A stretch of 64,000 nucleotides of DNA from Pseudomonas frederiksbergensis (GTDB lineage Bacteria > Pseudomonadota > Gammaproteobacteria > Pseudomonadales > Pseudomonadaceae): positions 3,740,001 through 3,804,000 of the forward strand of contig NZ_CP018319.1 of assembly GCF_001952935.1 (NCBI RefSeq), written 5' to 3'. Below, one piece after another: positions 38,142 through 48,131 of this stretch; within the stretch, counting starts at the first letter, position 1, and the number at the start of each line of letters is the position of its first letter. The position numbers were made by a program, and so were the translations under genes. A model generated the notes under the pieces. It saw nothing but the letters and a program-made list of their open reading frames with translations, made no database searches and was not told where the DNA came from.

Positions 38142-38615
38142 ATGCGTATTGGCCACGGCTATGATGTGCACCGTTTCGCTGAAGGCGATTTCATTACTCT
38201 GGGCGGCGTGCGCATTGCACACGGCTTCGGGCTGCTCGCTCATTCCGACGGTGACGTCCTGCTGCACGCCTTGAGCGATGCCTTGCTCGGCGCCGCTGCG
38301 CTGGGTGATATAGGCAAACATTTTCCGGACACCGACCCGACATACAAAGGCGCCGACAGCCGAGTGCTGTTGCGTCACGTCGTCGCACTGATCCACGCCA
38401 AGGGCTGGAAAGTCGGCAACGTCGATAACACTATCGTCGCCCAGGCGCCGAAAATGGCCCCGCATATCGAATCGATGCGCGCGCTGATTGCCGCGGATCT
38501 TCAAGTTGAGTTGGATCAAGTGAACGTGAAAGCTACCACCACCGAAAAGCTCGGCTTTGTCGGTCGCGAAGAAGGCATTGCCGTGCACTCCATTGCCTTG
38601 TTGCTGCGCGCATGA
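38142..38615 (+). CDS. ispF: 2-C-methyl-D-erythritol 2,4-cyclodiphosphate synthase
   Basis: Fifth step of the MEP isoprenoid pathway; releases CMP and forms the cyclic diphosphate. 157 residues. It starts [20 protein letters not shown], containing the zinc ligands Asp and His of GYDVH. The third ligand region and flexible loop lie in [20 protein letters not shown], with [11 protein letters not shown] following. The C-terminal [16 protein letters not shown] is canonical. The stop overlaps truD (ATGA). The start codon abuts a T-run, so translation signals are unusual. Confidence 0.98.
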   Translation: MRIGHGYDVHRFAEGDFITLGGVRIAHGFGLLAHSDGDVLLHALSDALLGAAALGDIGKHFPDTDPTYKGADSRVLLRHVVALIHAKGWKVGNVDNTIVAQAPKMAPHIESMRALIAADLQVELDQVNVKATTTEKLGFVGREEGIAVHSIALLLRA

Positions 38616-39657
38616 ACGAACTGCAATTGCTCGGCCCGCGGGCCTATGGCGAAGCCCTTGGCACCGCCGTACTGAAAGCCACGGCGGAAGATTTCCAGGT
38701 CGATGAAGTCCTCGATATTCCCCTCAGCGGCGACGGCGAACACTTGTGGATCTGGGTGGAAAAGCGCGGTCTGAATACCGAAGAAGCGGCACGGCGGATC
38801 GCCAAGGCGGCAGGCGTGCCATTGCGAACCGTCAGTTACGCGGGCCTCAAGGATCGTCAGGCGCTGACTCGCCAATGGTTCAGCGTGCAACTACCGGGCA
38901 AGGCTGATCCTGATCTGTCGGCGGCGGAAAACGATACGCTGAAGATCCTCAAGACCGGCCGGCACAAACGCAAGCTGCAACGCGGTGCTCACTCGGCCAA
39001 TGGCTTCACGTTGCGACTGACGCAATTCGCTGGCGACAAAGCGGCGATCGACGAGCGTCTGCAACTGATCGCCAAGCAAGGTATTCCCAATTATTTCGGC
39101 GCCCAGCGTTTCGGGTTTGACGGCGGTAACGTGGTCGATGCCCGTGCCTGGGCGGCGCGTAAAGCGTTGCCGGAACAGCGCAACGTGCGTTCGCGTCTGC
39201 TCTCTACGGCGCGCAGTTTTCTGTTTAATCAGGTGTTGGCGGCGCGTGTCGCCGATGGGAGCTGGCAGCGTGCTCTGGTTGGCGATCTGCTGGCCTTCAC
39301 CGACAGTCGCAGCTTCTTTCCGGCAGGTGTTGCCGAGTGCAGCGACCCGCGCCTGGCGATTCTCGATCTGCACCCGACCGGTCCGCAGTGGGGCGAAGGT
39401 GACTCGCCGGCCACTGGCGTTGTCCATGAACTGGAGCAGGCAATCGCCACTCGCGAAGCGGACTTGCGTGATTGGTTGATTAACGCCGGTATGAGCCACG
39501 AACGTCGCATCCTGCGGCTGCCCATTGGTGGGTTGACGTGGCATTATCCCGAGCCTGACATTCTGCAACTGGAATTCGTCCTCCCGGCCGGATGCTTCGC
39601 CACCGTATTGGTGCGCGAGCTCGTTGATCTGGTGCCGGTGGGGCAGACGGACAGCCC

Positions 39658-39670
<13 letters not shown>
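38612..39670 (+). CDS. truD: tRNA pseudouridine(13) synthase
   Basis: Converts U13 of tRNA(Glu) to pseudouridine. 352 residues. The TruD signature [15 protein letters not shown] is present, and the catalytic Asp lies in [19 protein letters not shown]. The N-terminal part starts [20 protein letters not shown]. It overlaps ispF by four bases and surE by thirteen, giving the conserved ispF-truD-surE-pcm-nlpD-rpoS operon. Confidence 0.97.
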
Positions 39671-41084
<1,414 letters not shown>

Positions 41085-41295
41085 GCATTTGTTTCAGGGC
41101 GCTGAATTCTCTTCGATTGCTTGTGTCTTACACCGGCATCGATCAGTTAAACGGATTTCATCGTCAGGCAGCAAACGTGTGCGCGAAGCCATTTCGCTTC
41201 ATTAAAGGTAAAGCCTGCACGGCTCGTTATACTTGCGACATTTCATGCCGGAACACGGCAATCCACATTTTCAGCCACCACAAAGGGAGCGGCGG

Positions 41296-42153
41296 GTGAG
41301 TCTCACAGTCATTGCGCAGCGAATGGGTAAAACGAGCTTTCAGCGCCTGGTGACTGGCCTTGTCTTGAGCACCTTGCTGGTAGGTTGCTCCAGCAACAAG
41401 TCGAGTGATGTTCGCGTCGTCGATCGCAACAAAGCCGTCGCCCAGCGTCCGGCAGTGACCACGGGTCAATACGTCGTCCGGCCTAAAGACACCTTGTTCT
41501 CCATTGCCTTTCGCTACGGCTGGGACTACAAAGCCCTCGCGGCACGCAACAACATTCCTACGCCTTATACGATCCATCCGGGTCAGACGATTCGCTTTGA
41601 CGGTCGCACCGGTTCAACGCCGACGCCGATGGCCAGCTCCGCCGATTCAACGCCTTCTTCGTCGCTGAAAACCACGGTAATCCGACGCCAGGCGAATGGC
41701 GCAACCACCAGTACTGCGGTGGTTACACCGTCCGTCGGCAGCAAGCCGACCCCTGCTCCGATGCGTCCTGCCGGCCCGGCCCCGACCGGCTGGGGGTGGC
41801 CATCTAATGGCATTCTTATTGGAAAATTCTCTTCAAACGGGAGTTTGAATAAAGGAATTGATATCGCCGGGGATTTGGGACAGCCTGTTTTAGCTGCGTC
41901 TGATGGGACGGTGGTATACGCCGGGAGTGGCTTAAGGGGCTACGGCGAATTAGTCATCATCAAACACAGCGACACCTACGTCAGTGCCTACGGACATAAC
42001 CGCAGGCTGTTGGTTCGGGAGGGGCAGCAGGTCAAGGTCGGACAGACAATTGCCGAAATGGGGTCAACGGGTACAGACCGGGTGAAGCTGCATTTTGAGA
42101 TTCGCCGACAAGGTAAACCAGTAGATCCGCTGCAATTCCTGCCACGTCGTTGA
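41296..42153 (+). CDS. nlpD: Lipoprotein NlpD (LysM and M23 domains)
   Basis: Outer-membrane lipoprotein that activates the amidase AmiC for septal peptidoglycan splitting in relatives. A GTG start at 41296 gives 285 residues; AAAGGGAG is the ribosome site. The lipoprotein signal ends LLVGCSSN with the lipobox cysteine. A LysM domain (QYVVRPKDTLFSIAFRYGWD) follows, then a Ser/Thr/Pro-rich linker, and a C-terminal M23 domain (IDIAGDLGQPVLAASDGTVV). M23 residues that bind zinc in true endopeptidases look incomplete, as in other NlpD proteins. The DNA of the M23 part (about 41810-41960) is unusually A+T-rich and carries rpoS control signals. Confidence 0.95.
   Translation: MSLTVIAQRMGKTSFQRLVTGLVLSTLLVGCSSNKSSDVRVVDRNKAVAQRPAVTTGQYVVRPKDTLFSIAFRYGWDYKALAARNNIPTPYTIHPGQTIRFDGRTGSTPTPMASSADSTPSSSLKTTVIRRQANGATTSTAVVTPSVGSKPTPAPMRPAGPAPTGWGWPSNGILIGKFSSNGSLNKGIDIAGDLGQPVLAASDGTVVYAGSGLRGYGELVIIKHSDTYVSAYGHNRRLLVREGQQVKVGQTIAEMGSTGTDRVKLHFEIRRQGKPVDPLQFLPRR
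41834..41847 (+). promoter_or_regulatory. PsrA-type operator for rpoS, inside nlpD
   Basis: CAAACGGGAGTTTG fits the published PsrA consensus (G/C)AAAC-N2-4-GTTT(G/C). It lies 412 bases before the rpoS ATG, embedded in an A+T-rich part of nlpD. PsrA binding within nlpD upstream of rpoS is established in P. aeruginosa and P. putida, where it activates rpoS. The match is read directly; function here is by homology. Confidence 0.75.
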
Positions 42154-42258
42154 TCGCTTTCCAGCCTGTTCCGTCGCGTAGAGGGAACAGGTTCCAGCGT
42201 TGCCAGGGATAAAGGCGCCGCTTGAGCCTGAGGTCGAACTCACCAAAGGACTATAACA

Positions 42259-43266
42259 ATGGCTCTCAGTAAAGAAGTGCCGGAGTTTGACATCGACGAT
42301 GAGGTTCTCCTGATGGAGACCGGCATCGGTACGGATTCGATGTCGAATGATGAAGGGGCTGCTCCACCTTCCGTTCGTGCCAAATCCAAACACTCCGCCT
42401 CGTTAAAGCAACACAAGTACATTGACTACACGCGTGCGCTCGATGCCACGCAGCTGTACCTCAATGAGATTGGTTTTTCCCCTCTGTTATCCCCCGAAGA
42501 AGAAGTTCATTTTGCGCGCTTGTCGCAAAGTGGAGATCCGGCCGGGCGCAAACGCATGATTGAAAGTAACCTGCGGCTGGTGGTGAAAATCGCCCGGCGT
42601 TACGTCAATCGGGGTCTGTCGCTGCTTGACCTGATCGAAGAGGGCAACCTCGGTCTTATCCGGGCGGTAGAGAAGTTCGACCCCGAACGCGGCTTCCGCT
42701 TTTCGACCTACGCGACCTGGTGGATTCGTCAGACCATCGAGCGCGCGATCATGAACCAGACCCGGACCATCCGGTTGCCGATTCATGTGGTCAAAGAGCT
42801 CAACGTGTACCTGCGGGCTGCACGGGAGCTGACGCAAAAACTCGATCACGAACCCTCACCCGAAGAAATTGCCAACCTGCTGGAAAAACCGGTGGGCGAG
42901 GTCAAGCGCATGCTCGGCCTGAACGAACGGGTTTCTTCGGTCGACGTCTCACTGGGTCCGGATTCGGATAAAACCCTGCTGGACACCCTTACCGATGACC
43001 GTCCAACCGATCCATGTGAACTGTTGCAGGATGACGACCTGTCCCAGAGCATTGATCAATGGCTCTCGGAGCTGACCGACAAGCAACGCGAAGTGGTGAT
43101 ACGCCGCTTCGGCCTGCGCGGTCACGAGAGCAGCACGCTTGAAGATGTAGGCCTGGAAATTGGCCTGACCCGGGAGCGGGTCAGACAGATTCAGGTTGAA
43201 GGCCTGAAGCGTCTTCGGGAGATTCTCGAGAAGAACGGCCTGTCGAGCGAGTCGCTGTTTCAATAA
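42259..43266 (+). CDS. rpoS: RNA polymerase sigma factor RpoS (sigma-38)
   Basis: Master sigma factor of stationary phase and general stress. 335 residues. Region 1.2 contains [20 protein letters not shown]; region 2 contains [38 protein letters not shown] and [20 protein letters not shown]; region 4 ends with [19 protein letters not shown]. The ATG at 42259 follows AAAGGACTA. Its main promoter is expected inside nlpD near the PsrA box. A terminator follows at 43287, then the rsmZ regulatory RNA, whose Gac/Rsm pathway interacts with RpoS in this genus. Confidence 0.99.
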   Translation: MALSKEVPEFDIDDEVLLMETGIGTDSMSNDEGAAPPSVRAKSKHSASLKQHKYIDYTRALDATQLYLNEIGFSPLLSPEEEVHFARLSQSGDPAGRKRMIESNLRLVVKIARRYVNRGLSLLDLIEEGNLGLIRAVEKFDPERGFRFSTYATWWIRQTIERAIMNQTRTIRLPIHVVKELNVYLRAARELTQKLDHEPSPEEIANLLEKPVGEVKRMLGLNERVSSVDVSLGPDSDKTLLDTLTDDRPTDPCELLQDDDLSQSIDQWLSELTDKQREVVIRRFGLRGHESSTLEDVGLEIGLTRERVRQIQVEGLKRLREILEKNGLSSESLFQ

Positions 43267-43286
43267 GTAATTTTCTGGCTGGCATT

Positions 43287-43314
43287 AAAAAGCCCCGACT
43301 GTTCGGGGTTTTTT
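43287..43314 (+). terminator. rpoS terminator
   Basis: AAAAAGCCCCGA, loop CTGT, TCGGGGTTTTTT: a compact intrinsic terminator 21 bases after the rpoS stop. It isolates rpoS from the rsmZ gene downstream. Confidence 0.9.
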
Positions 43315-43374
43315 ATTGCCTGGAAGACAGGCTGGGAGTTCCGTCCGTAGTTCCTCTGGTTTGTAGTCTCCCGC

Positions 43375-43392
43375 TGTAAGAGTTTGCTTACT
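43375..43392 (+). promoter_or_regulatory. GacA upstream activating sequence for rsmZ
   Basis: TGTAAGAGTTTGCTTACT matches the GacA box TGTAAG-N6-CTTACA with one mismatch at the last base. It is centred about 180 bases upstream of the rsmZ start, the spacing seen for GacA-controlled small RNA genes in Pseudomonas. A probable -10 box TAGTAT lies at 43552-43557. Confidence 0.85.
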
Positions 43393-43565
43393 CTTTCGTA
43401 AGTGTTCGCTAATTTCAATGCGTAGCAGTCGTACATATTCCTACATGAGCTAAGATTAACTAATTGATTTTTATGATTATTTTTTTATGTGAATAGCGTG
43501 TGACAGCCAATTTCAGCTATTGGAGGCGATTGCTCTTGGTAGGGAATTCTCTAGTATCTGAACTG

Positions 43566-43693
43566 TGTCGACGGACAGACACACCCTTCAAGGATGAGGG
43601 GAAGGACATCGCAGGAAGCGATTCATCAGGACGATGAAAAGGAACACAGGGAATAGGGAAAAAATGTGGGCGGGTCAAACCGCCCCTTTTTTT
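43566..43693 (+). ncRNA. rsmZ: RsmZ small regulatory RNA
   Basis: Gac-controlled RNA that sequesters the translational repressors RsmA/RsmE. About 128 nt, beginning TGTCGACGGACAGACACA, which resembles the start of P. fluorescens CHA0 RsmZ. Six GGA motifs lie in or near hairpin loops (for example TGTCGACGGACAGACA, CATCGCAGGAAGCGAT and ATTCATCAGGACGAT), which are the RsmA-binding elements. It ends with the intrinsic terminator GGGCGG, loop GTCAAA, CCGCCC, then C and T7. Position between rpoS and fdxA is the conserved rsmZ locus. A GacA box lies upstream at 43375 and a -10 box at 43552. No open frame is present. Confidence 0.95.
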
Positions 43694-43748
43694 GCCTGCA
43701 GAAAAGCAAAAAGGCCCACAAGGGGCCTTTTCGGGAACGCGGGGGCAA

Positions 43749-44072
43749 TCAGCGTTCGAGGTCTTTGATCTTGCCTTTGACACCATCCCACTCTTCGGCA
43801 TCGGGCAAAGATTCTTTCTTCTCGGTGATGTTGGGCCAGATTTCCGCCAGCTCAACGTTCAGCTGAATGAATTGCTGCATGTCTTCCGGGACTTCATCTT
43901 CGGAGAAGATGGCCACGGCAGGGCATTCTGGTTCGCACAGTGCGCAGTCGATGCACTCATCCGGGTGAATCACCAGGAAATTCGGGCCTTCGTAAAAGCA
44001 GTCCACCGGACACACTTCTACGCAGTCGGTGTACTTGCACTTGATGCAGTTGTCGGTGACGACGAAGGTCAT
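43749..44072 (-). CDS. fdxA: Ferredoxin FdxA, 7Fe-8S type
   Basis: Small electron carrier with one [3Fe-4S] and one [4Fe-4S] cluster. 107 residues from the ATG at 44072 ([20 protein letters not shown]). Cluster ligands are in [14 protein letters not shown] and [12 protein letters not shown]; the first motif has the wider Cys spacing (CxxCxxxxCxxxCP) of the 7Fe type. A longer open frame upstream is not needed. It is convergent with rsmZ and lies just downstream of mutS on the same strand, the standard Pseudomonas order. Confidence 0.96.
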   Translation of the reverse strand: MTFVVTDNCIKCKYTDCVEVCPVDCFYEGPNFLVIHPDECIDCALCEPECPAVAIFSEDEVPEDMQQFIQLNVELAEIWPNITEKKESLPDAEEWDGVKGKIKDLER

Positions 44073-44214
44073 TTCTAATTTTCTCCTCAGGCGGCGGCAG
44101 CGGAGCCCCTTCACGTTGGGGTCGCCAGGTTTGGGAGCGATAGTCTGCTGGTCAGGCTATAAGCCAGCAGCATCCCAAACCGCGCGAGATTCTAACAGCT
44201 TGCAGGCAAGTGCG

Positions 44215-46794
44215 TTAGATCCGTGTCTTTAGTGTATAGAGCATTTCGAGCGCACGACGCGGCGTCATGTCGTCCAGATCAAGTTTGGCCAGATCATCCA
44301 GCACCGGATGCGGCAGGCTGGCGAACATGTCGCTCTGCTGCGGCGTGGCTGGTTTGCCTTTGGCGGTCTTGGGAGCTTCATGAGGCAGGGCGGTCGCTTC
44401 CAGCCGGCCCAAGTGTTCGCGAGCGCGCACGATCACTTCGCTCGGCACACCGGCCAACTGCGCTACCGCAAGGCCGTAGCTTTGGCTGGCAGGCCCTGGC
44501 AGCACGTGGTGCAGGAACACGATGCGTTCGTTGTGCTCGGTGGCGTTAAGGTGGACGTTAGCCACCAATGGCTGGGCTTCCGGCAACACGGTCAGCTCGA
44601 AGTAGTGGGTGGCAAACAGCGTATAAGCCCGCAGATGCGCGAGGCGTTCGGCCGCCGCCCACGCCAGGGACAGACCGTCGAAGGTGCTGGTGCCGCGACC
44701 GACTTCGTCCATCAGCACCAGGCTGCGTTCGGTGGCGTTGTGCAAAATGTTCGCAGTTTCGCTCATTTCGACCATGAAGGTCGAACGTCCGCCGGCCAGG
44801 TCATCGCTGGAGCCGATCCGGGTAAAGATCCGATCCACCAGCGACAACTCGCAACTGGCCGCCGGAACGAAGCTACCGATGTGTGCCAGCAGCACGATCA
44901 GTGCGGTCTGGCGCATGTAGGTGGATTTACCGCCCATGTTCGGACCGGTAATCACCAGCATGCGGGTGTTGTCGTCGAGGCTCAGGTCGTTGGCCACGAA
45001 CGGCGTGGTCAGCACTTGCTCGACCACCGGGTGACGACCCTGGCTGATGCGCATGCACGGCTCGCTAACGAAACGCGGACAGTTCAGATCGAGGTTCAGC
45101 GCGCGCTCGGCAAGGTTGCTCAGCACGTCCAGTTCGGCCAGTGCCGCTGCGGTGTCCTGCAACGGCGGCAACTGGGCGATCAAATCTTCGAGCAGTGCTT
45201 CGTAGAGCATCTTCTCGCGCGCCAGGGCGCGGCTCTTCGCCGACAAGGCCTTGTCCTCGAACGCCTTCAGTTCCGGCGTAATGAAGCGCTCGGCACCTTT
45301 CAACGTCTGGCGACGGATATAGTCTGCCGGCGCCGATTCAGCCTGCTTGCTTGGCAACTCGATGAAGTAGCCATGAATGCGGTTGTAACCGACTTTCAGG
45401 TGCGACAGACCGGTACGGGCCTTCTCGCGGGCTTCGAGGTCGATCAGGAACTGCCCGGCGTTTTCGCTGAGCGATTGCAAATCGTCCAGTTCGGCGTCGT
45501 AACCGGTTTTCAACACACCACCGTCACGGATGACGGCCGGTGGGTTGTCGATGATGGCTTTTGCCAGCAGCGCCGCCAGTTCCGGGTAGGTGCTGGTGGT
45601 CTTCGCCAGCTGAATGATGTGCGGGGCTTCCAACTCGGTCATCGCCACTTGCAACTCAGGCAATGCACCAAGCGCATCGCGTAGGCGAGCCAGGTCGCGA
45701 GGACGGGCATTGCGCAGGCCGATCCGCGCCAGGATCCGTTCGATATCGCCGATTTCCTTGAGCTGCGGTTGCAGTTTCTCGAAACGGTAACCGTCAAGCA
45801 GGCAGGTGATCGAGGTCTGGCGCGCCAGCAGTACGGTCAAATCCCGCAGCGGGCGGTTCAGCCAGCGGGTCAGCAGACGGCTGCCCATGGCGGTCTGGCA
45901 GCGATCGACCACCGATTGCAACGTGTTGTCGCGACCGCCGGCCAGGTTGGTGTCCAGTTCCAGGTTGCGACGGCTCGCGCCGTCCAGCACCACGGTGTCG
46001 TCCAGGCGTTCATGGCGCAGGCTGCGCAAATGGGGCAGGGCGGTGCGCTGGGTTTCCTTGGCGTAGCTGAGCAGGCAACCGGCGGCGCCGATGGCCAGGG
46101 TCAGGTTCTCGCAGCCGAAACCTTTCAGGTCCTGGGTGGAAAACTGCTGGCAAAGACTTTTCAGTGCCGAGTCACGCTCGAAATCCCACGGCGCACGGCG
46201 ACGAACGCCACGACGTTTTTCCGCCGGCAGATCCTTCGGCCAGTCATCCGGGATCATCAGCTCCACCGGATTGACGCGCTCCAGTTCCGCCAGCAGGTTT
46301 TCCCAGCCCTTGATCTCCAGCACGGTGAAGTTGCCGCTGGTGATATCCAGCACCGCCAGGCCAAACAGACGTTCGTCACCCAGCACCGCTGCGATCAGAT
46401 TGTCCCGACGTTCATCCAGCAGCGCTTCATCGCTGACCGTACCCGGCGTGATGATCCGCACCACCTGACGATCCACCGGTCCCTTGCTGGTCGCCGGGTC
46501 GCCGACCTGCTCACAGATCACCACCGACTCGCCGAGCTTGACCAGTTTCGCCAGGTAACCTTCCGCGGCGTGGTAAGGAATCCCACACATCGGAATCGCC
46601 TGGCCCGCCGACTGCCCACGGGCGGTCAAGGTGATGTCCAGCAACTTGGCGGCCTTCTTCGCGTCTTCATAGAAGATCTCGTAGAAGTCGCCCATGCGGT
46701 AGAACATCAACTGGTCAGGGTGCTGGTTTTTCAGGCGCCAGTACTGCTGCATCATTGGCGTGTGGGAGGACAGATCAGAGAGCGCTTTATTCAT
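44215..46794 (-). CDS. mutS: DNA mismatch repair protein MutS
   Basis: Recognises mismatches and recruits MutL. The ATG at 46794 gives 859 residues beginning [20 protein letters not shown]; an upstream frame of 50 codons has no family support. The mismatch-binding Phe-x-Glu motif is in [20 protein letters not shown]. The ATPase has Walker [16 protein letters not shown] and Walker [21 protein letters not shown], and the helix-turn-helix dimer region ends near the C-terminus. It borders the tailocin-type locus on the right; mutS on one side and cinA on the other is the classical tailocin address in fluorescent Pseudomonas. Confidence 0.99.
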   Translation of the reverse strand: MNKALSDLSSHTPMMQQYWRLKNQHPDQLMFYRMGDFYEIFYEDAKKAAKLLDITLTARGQSAGQAIPMCGIPYHAAEGYLAKLVKLGESVVICEQVGDPATSKGPVDRQVVRIITPGTVSDEALLDERRDNLIAAVLGDERLFGLAVLDITSGNFTVLEIKGWENLLAELERVNPVELMIPDDWPKDLPAEKRRGVRRRAPWDFERDSALKSLCQQFSTQDLKGFGCENLTLAIGAAGCLLSYAKETQRTALPHLRSLRHERLDDTVVLDGASRRNLELDTNLAGGRDNTLQSVVDRCQTAMGSRLLTRWLNRPLRDLTVLLARQTSITCLLDGYRFEKLQPQLKEIGDIERILARIGLRNARPRDLARLRDALGALPELQVAMTELEAPHIIQLAKTTSTYPELAALLAKAIIDNPPAVIRDGGVLKTGYDAELDDLQSLSENAGQFLIDLEAREKARTGLSHLKVGYNRIHGYFIELPSKQAESAPADYIRRQTLKGAERFITPELKAFEDKALSAKSRALAREKMLYEALLEDLIAQLPPLQDTAAALAELDVLSNLAERALNLDLNCPRFVSEPCMRISQGRHPVVEQVLTTPFVANDLSLDDNTRMLVITGPNMGGKSTYMRQTALIVLLAHIGSFVPAASCELSLVDRIFTRIGSSDDLAGGRSTFMVEMSETANILHNATERSLVLMDEVGRGTSTFDGLSLAWAAAERLAHLRAYTLFATHYFELTVLPEAQPLVANVHLNATEHNERIVFLHHVLPGPASQSYGLAVAQLAGVPSEVIVRAREHLGRLEATALPHEAPKTAKGKPATPQQSDMFASLPHPVLDDLAKLDLDDMTPRRALEMLYTLKTRI

Positions 46795-46930
46795 CGGATA
46801 ATCAGGCAAATTCGTTGAAAGGTGTAGGGCAAAGGAGGGGCATCGGCCCGGCTTTTCCGCGATGGGCGCAAGGTTAACATGGGCGGTCCACCCGACGCAG
46901 GCATGAAAGCCCCGCGATACATTTCTTCGG

Positions 46931-46996
46931 TGTATGCACCGCATATGCGCAATTTATGCAATTTGGCATTTGTCTTCCGCGAAAAGAACAAGCACT
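46931..46996 (+). promoter_or_regulatory. Putative repressor-binding region upstream of the prtR-like gene
   Basis: Between divergent mutS and the repressor gene are repeated ATGC/GCAT elements: TGTATGCACCGCATATGC, then AATTTATGCAA and TTGGCATTTG. They resemble the ATGCAT operators at 47858 and 47881 in front of the lysis genes, so the repressor probably controls its own promoter here. No exact -35/-10 pair is assigned. Confidence 0.5.
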
Positions 46997-47740
46997 ATGC
47001 GTTTTATGCAAAAACGCAATGTTTCTACCGTCTTAAGAGCGCTGCTCGTTCAGCACGGGATCTCCCCTACGGAGCTTCACCGTCGCACCGGCGTGCCTCA
47101 ATCCACTCTCTCGCGGATCCTCAGCGGGAAGATCGTCGATCCCTCGGATAAACACATCTCGAAGATTGCCGAGTACTTCGGCGTAAGCACCGACCAGTTG
47201 CGGGGGCGAGCGGATGTCGTGCCGGCAGCCAGCGCCGGGCGCGATCAACTGCATTCGGAGCTCAAGGACATAAGTCTGTGGGACGACGATACGCCTGTTG
47301 ATGATGACGAGGTATCGGTCCCCTTTCTTCGCGAGGTTGAATTGGCTGCAGGATCAGGAAGATTCGTCATCGAAGAGAGCGAGCGCTCTAGCCTGCGCTT
47401 CGGCAAGCGGAGCCTGCGCCACAACGGTGTTCAGTTCGACCAGGCCAAATGCGTGACGGTGCGCGGCAACAGTATGTTGCCGGTGCTGCGCGACGGCGCC
47501 ACGGTAGGCGTCAACGCCGGCAAGTGCGGGATTGGTGACATCGTGGATGGTGACCTCTACGCCATCAACCACAACGGCCAGTTGCGAGTGAAACAGCTTT
47601 ATCGTCTGCCGACAGGGATACGCCTGCGCAGCTTCAATCGCGATGAACATCCGGACGAGGACTACACCTTCCAGGAAATCCAGGAAGAGCAGATTGTCAT
47701 CCTCGGTCATGTTTTCTGGTGGGGCATGTACGCCCGTTAA
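46997..47740 (+). CDS. prtR: PrtR/CI-like repressor, HTH plus S24 self-cleaving peptidase
   Basis: Transcriptional repressor of the tailocin/pyocin type, expected to be inactivated by RecA-stimulated self-cleavage after DNA damage. The ATG at 46997 gives 247 residues (a second Met is at residue 4). The N-terminal XRE helix-turn-helix contains LHRRTGVPQSTLSRILSG (about residues 28-44). The C-terminal S24 domain keeps the cleavage dipeptide Ala118-Gly119 in VELAAGSG, catalytic Ser159 in VRGNSMLPVL and Lys199 in QLRVKQL, so it looks fully active. It is divergent from mutS and upstream of a promoter with matching operators, holin and endolysin. No prtN-like activator gene is present, so direct repression of the lysis promoter is inferred. 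Confidence 0.9.
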   Translation: MRFMQKRNVSTVLRALLVQHGISPTELHRRTGVPQSTLSRILSGKIVDPSDKHISKIAEYFGVSTDQLRGRADVVPAASAGRDQLHSELKDISLWDDDTPVDDDEVSVPFLREVELAAGSGRFVIEESERSSLRFGKRSLRHNGVQFDQAKCVTVRGNSMLPVLRDGATVGVNAGKCGIGDIVDGDLYAINHNGQLRVKQLYRLPTGIRLRSFNRDEHPDEDYTFQEIQEEQIVILGHVFWWGMYAR

Positions 47741-47757
47741 CCTCACCGCTGTCAGAT

Positions 47758-47784
47758 AAAACCCGCTGCCCGGCGGGTTTTTTT
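47758..47784 (+). terminator. Terminator of the prtR-like gene
   Basis: AAAACCCGC, loop TGCCCG, GCGGGTTTTTTT, 18 bases after the stop. The ACCCGC/GCGGGT arms recur in the two hairpins between holin and endolysin (48880-48947). Confidence 0.88.
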
Positions 47785-47834
47785 CGCCTGTCGAAAACCG
47801 CCAACACCTTCATTTGCGGGGCTTTAATGCGCCA

Positions 47835-47899
47835 ATGCATTTTAAGCGCATAAACAAATGCATTAATGCATTGACTGTATATGCATTCATGCATATTCT
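47835..47899 (+). promoter_or_regulatory. Operator-studded promoter of the lysis genes
   Basis: Five ATGCAT hexamers occur in 60 bases (47835, 47858, 47866, 47881, 47889). Two pairs form 14-base operators: ATGCATTAATGCAT (47858-47871, perfect palindrome) and ATGCATTCATGCAT (47881-47894). A consensus-like promoter is interleaved: -35 TTGACT (47871-47876), 17-base spacer, -10 TATTCT (47894-47899). One operator abuts the -35 and the other fills the spacer, a standard repressor-controlled design. The PrtR-like protein encoded just upstream is the obvious ligand. Transcription would run toward the holin gene. Confidence 0.75.
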
Positions 47900-48131
47900 T
47901 TGTCTCAAGCCGCTCAACAAAGCAGCTCGAAACGAAGATCTCTAGTTCCACCACAAAGGCAGCGATGAACCGGCCTCAACGGTTCAGAGGGTTGGCAACT
48001 GACCCGGGTGTGCAGCGTAAAGCACCGCAAGCAGTTATCCGGCGGGCAGGGACCGCGGTCGGAAAAACAATATGAATGGACCCGTACGGCGCCAGTAGCG
48101 CCGAAAGGTCGACGCGAAGGACCGCATTCTG
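47900..48131 (+). other. Leader between the lysis promoter and the interrupted terminator
   Basis: About 230 bases likely transcribed from the promoter at 47871-47899. They contain a short hairpin (AACCGGCCTCAACGGTT, near 47969) and a 36-codon frame at 47965-48075 (MNRPQRFRGLATDPG...) ending TGA. The frame has no convincing ribosome site, so it may be chance. No recognised protein or RNA family is seen. Confidence 0.4.

Noticed and set aside
46795..46996. LexA box controlling the prtR-like gene
   Set aside because: No CTG-N10-CAG match was found between mutS and prtR; SOS response is expected through RecA-driven repressor cleavage.
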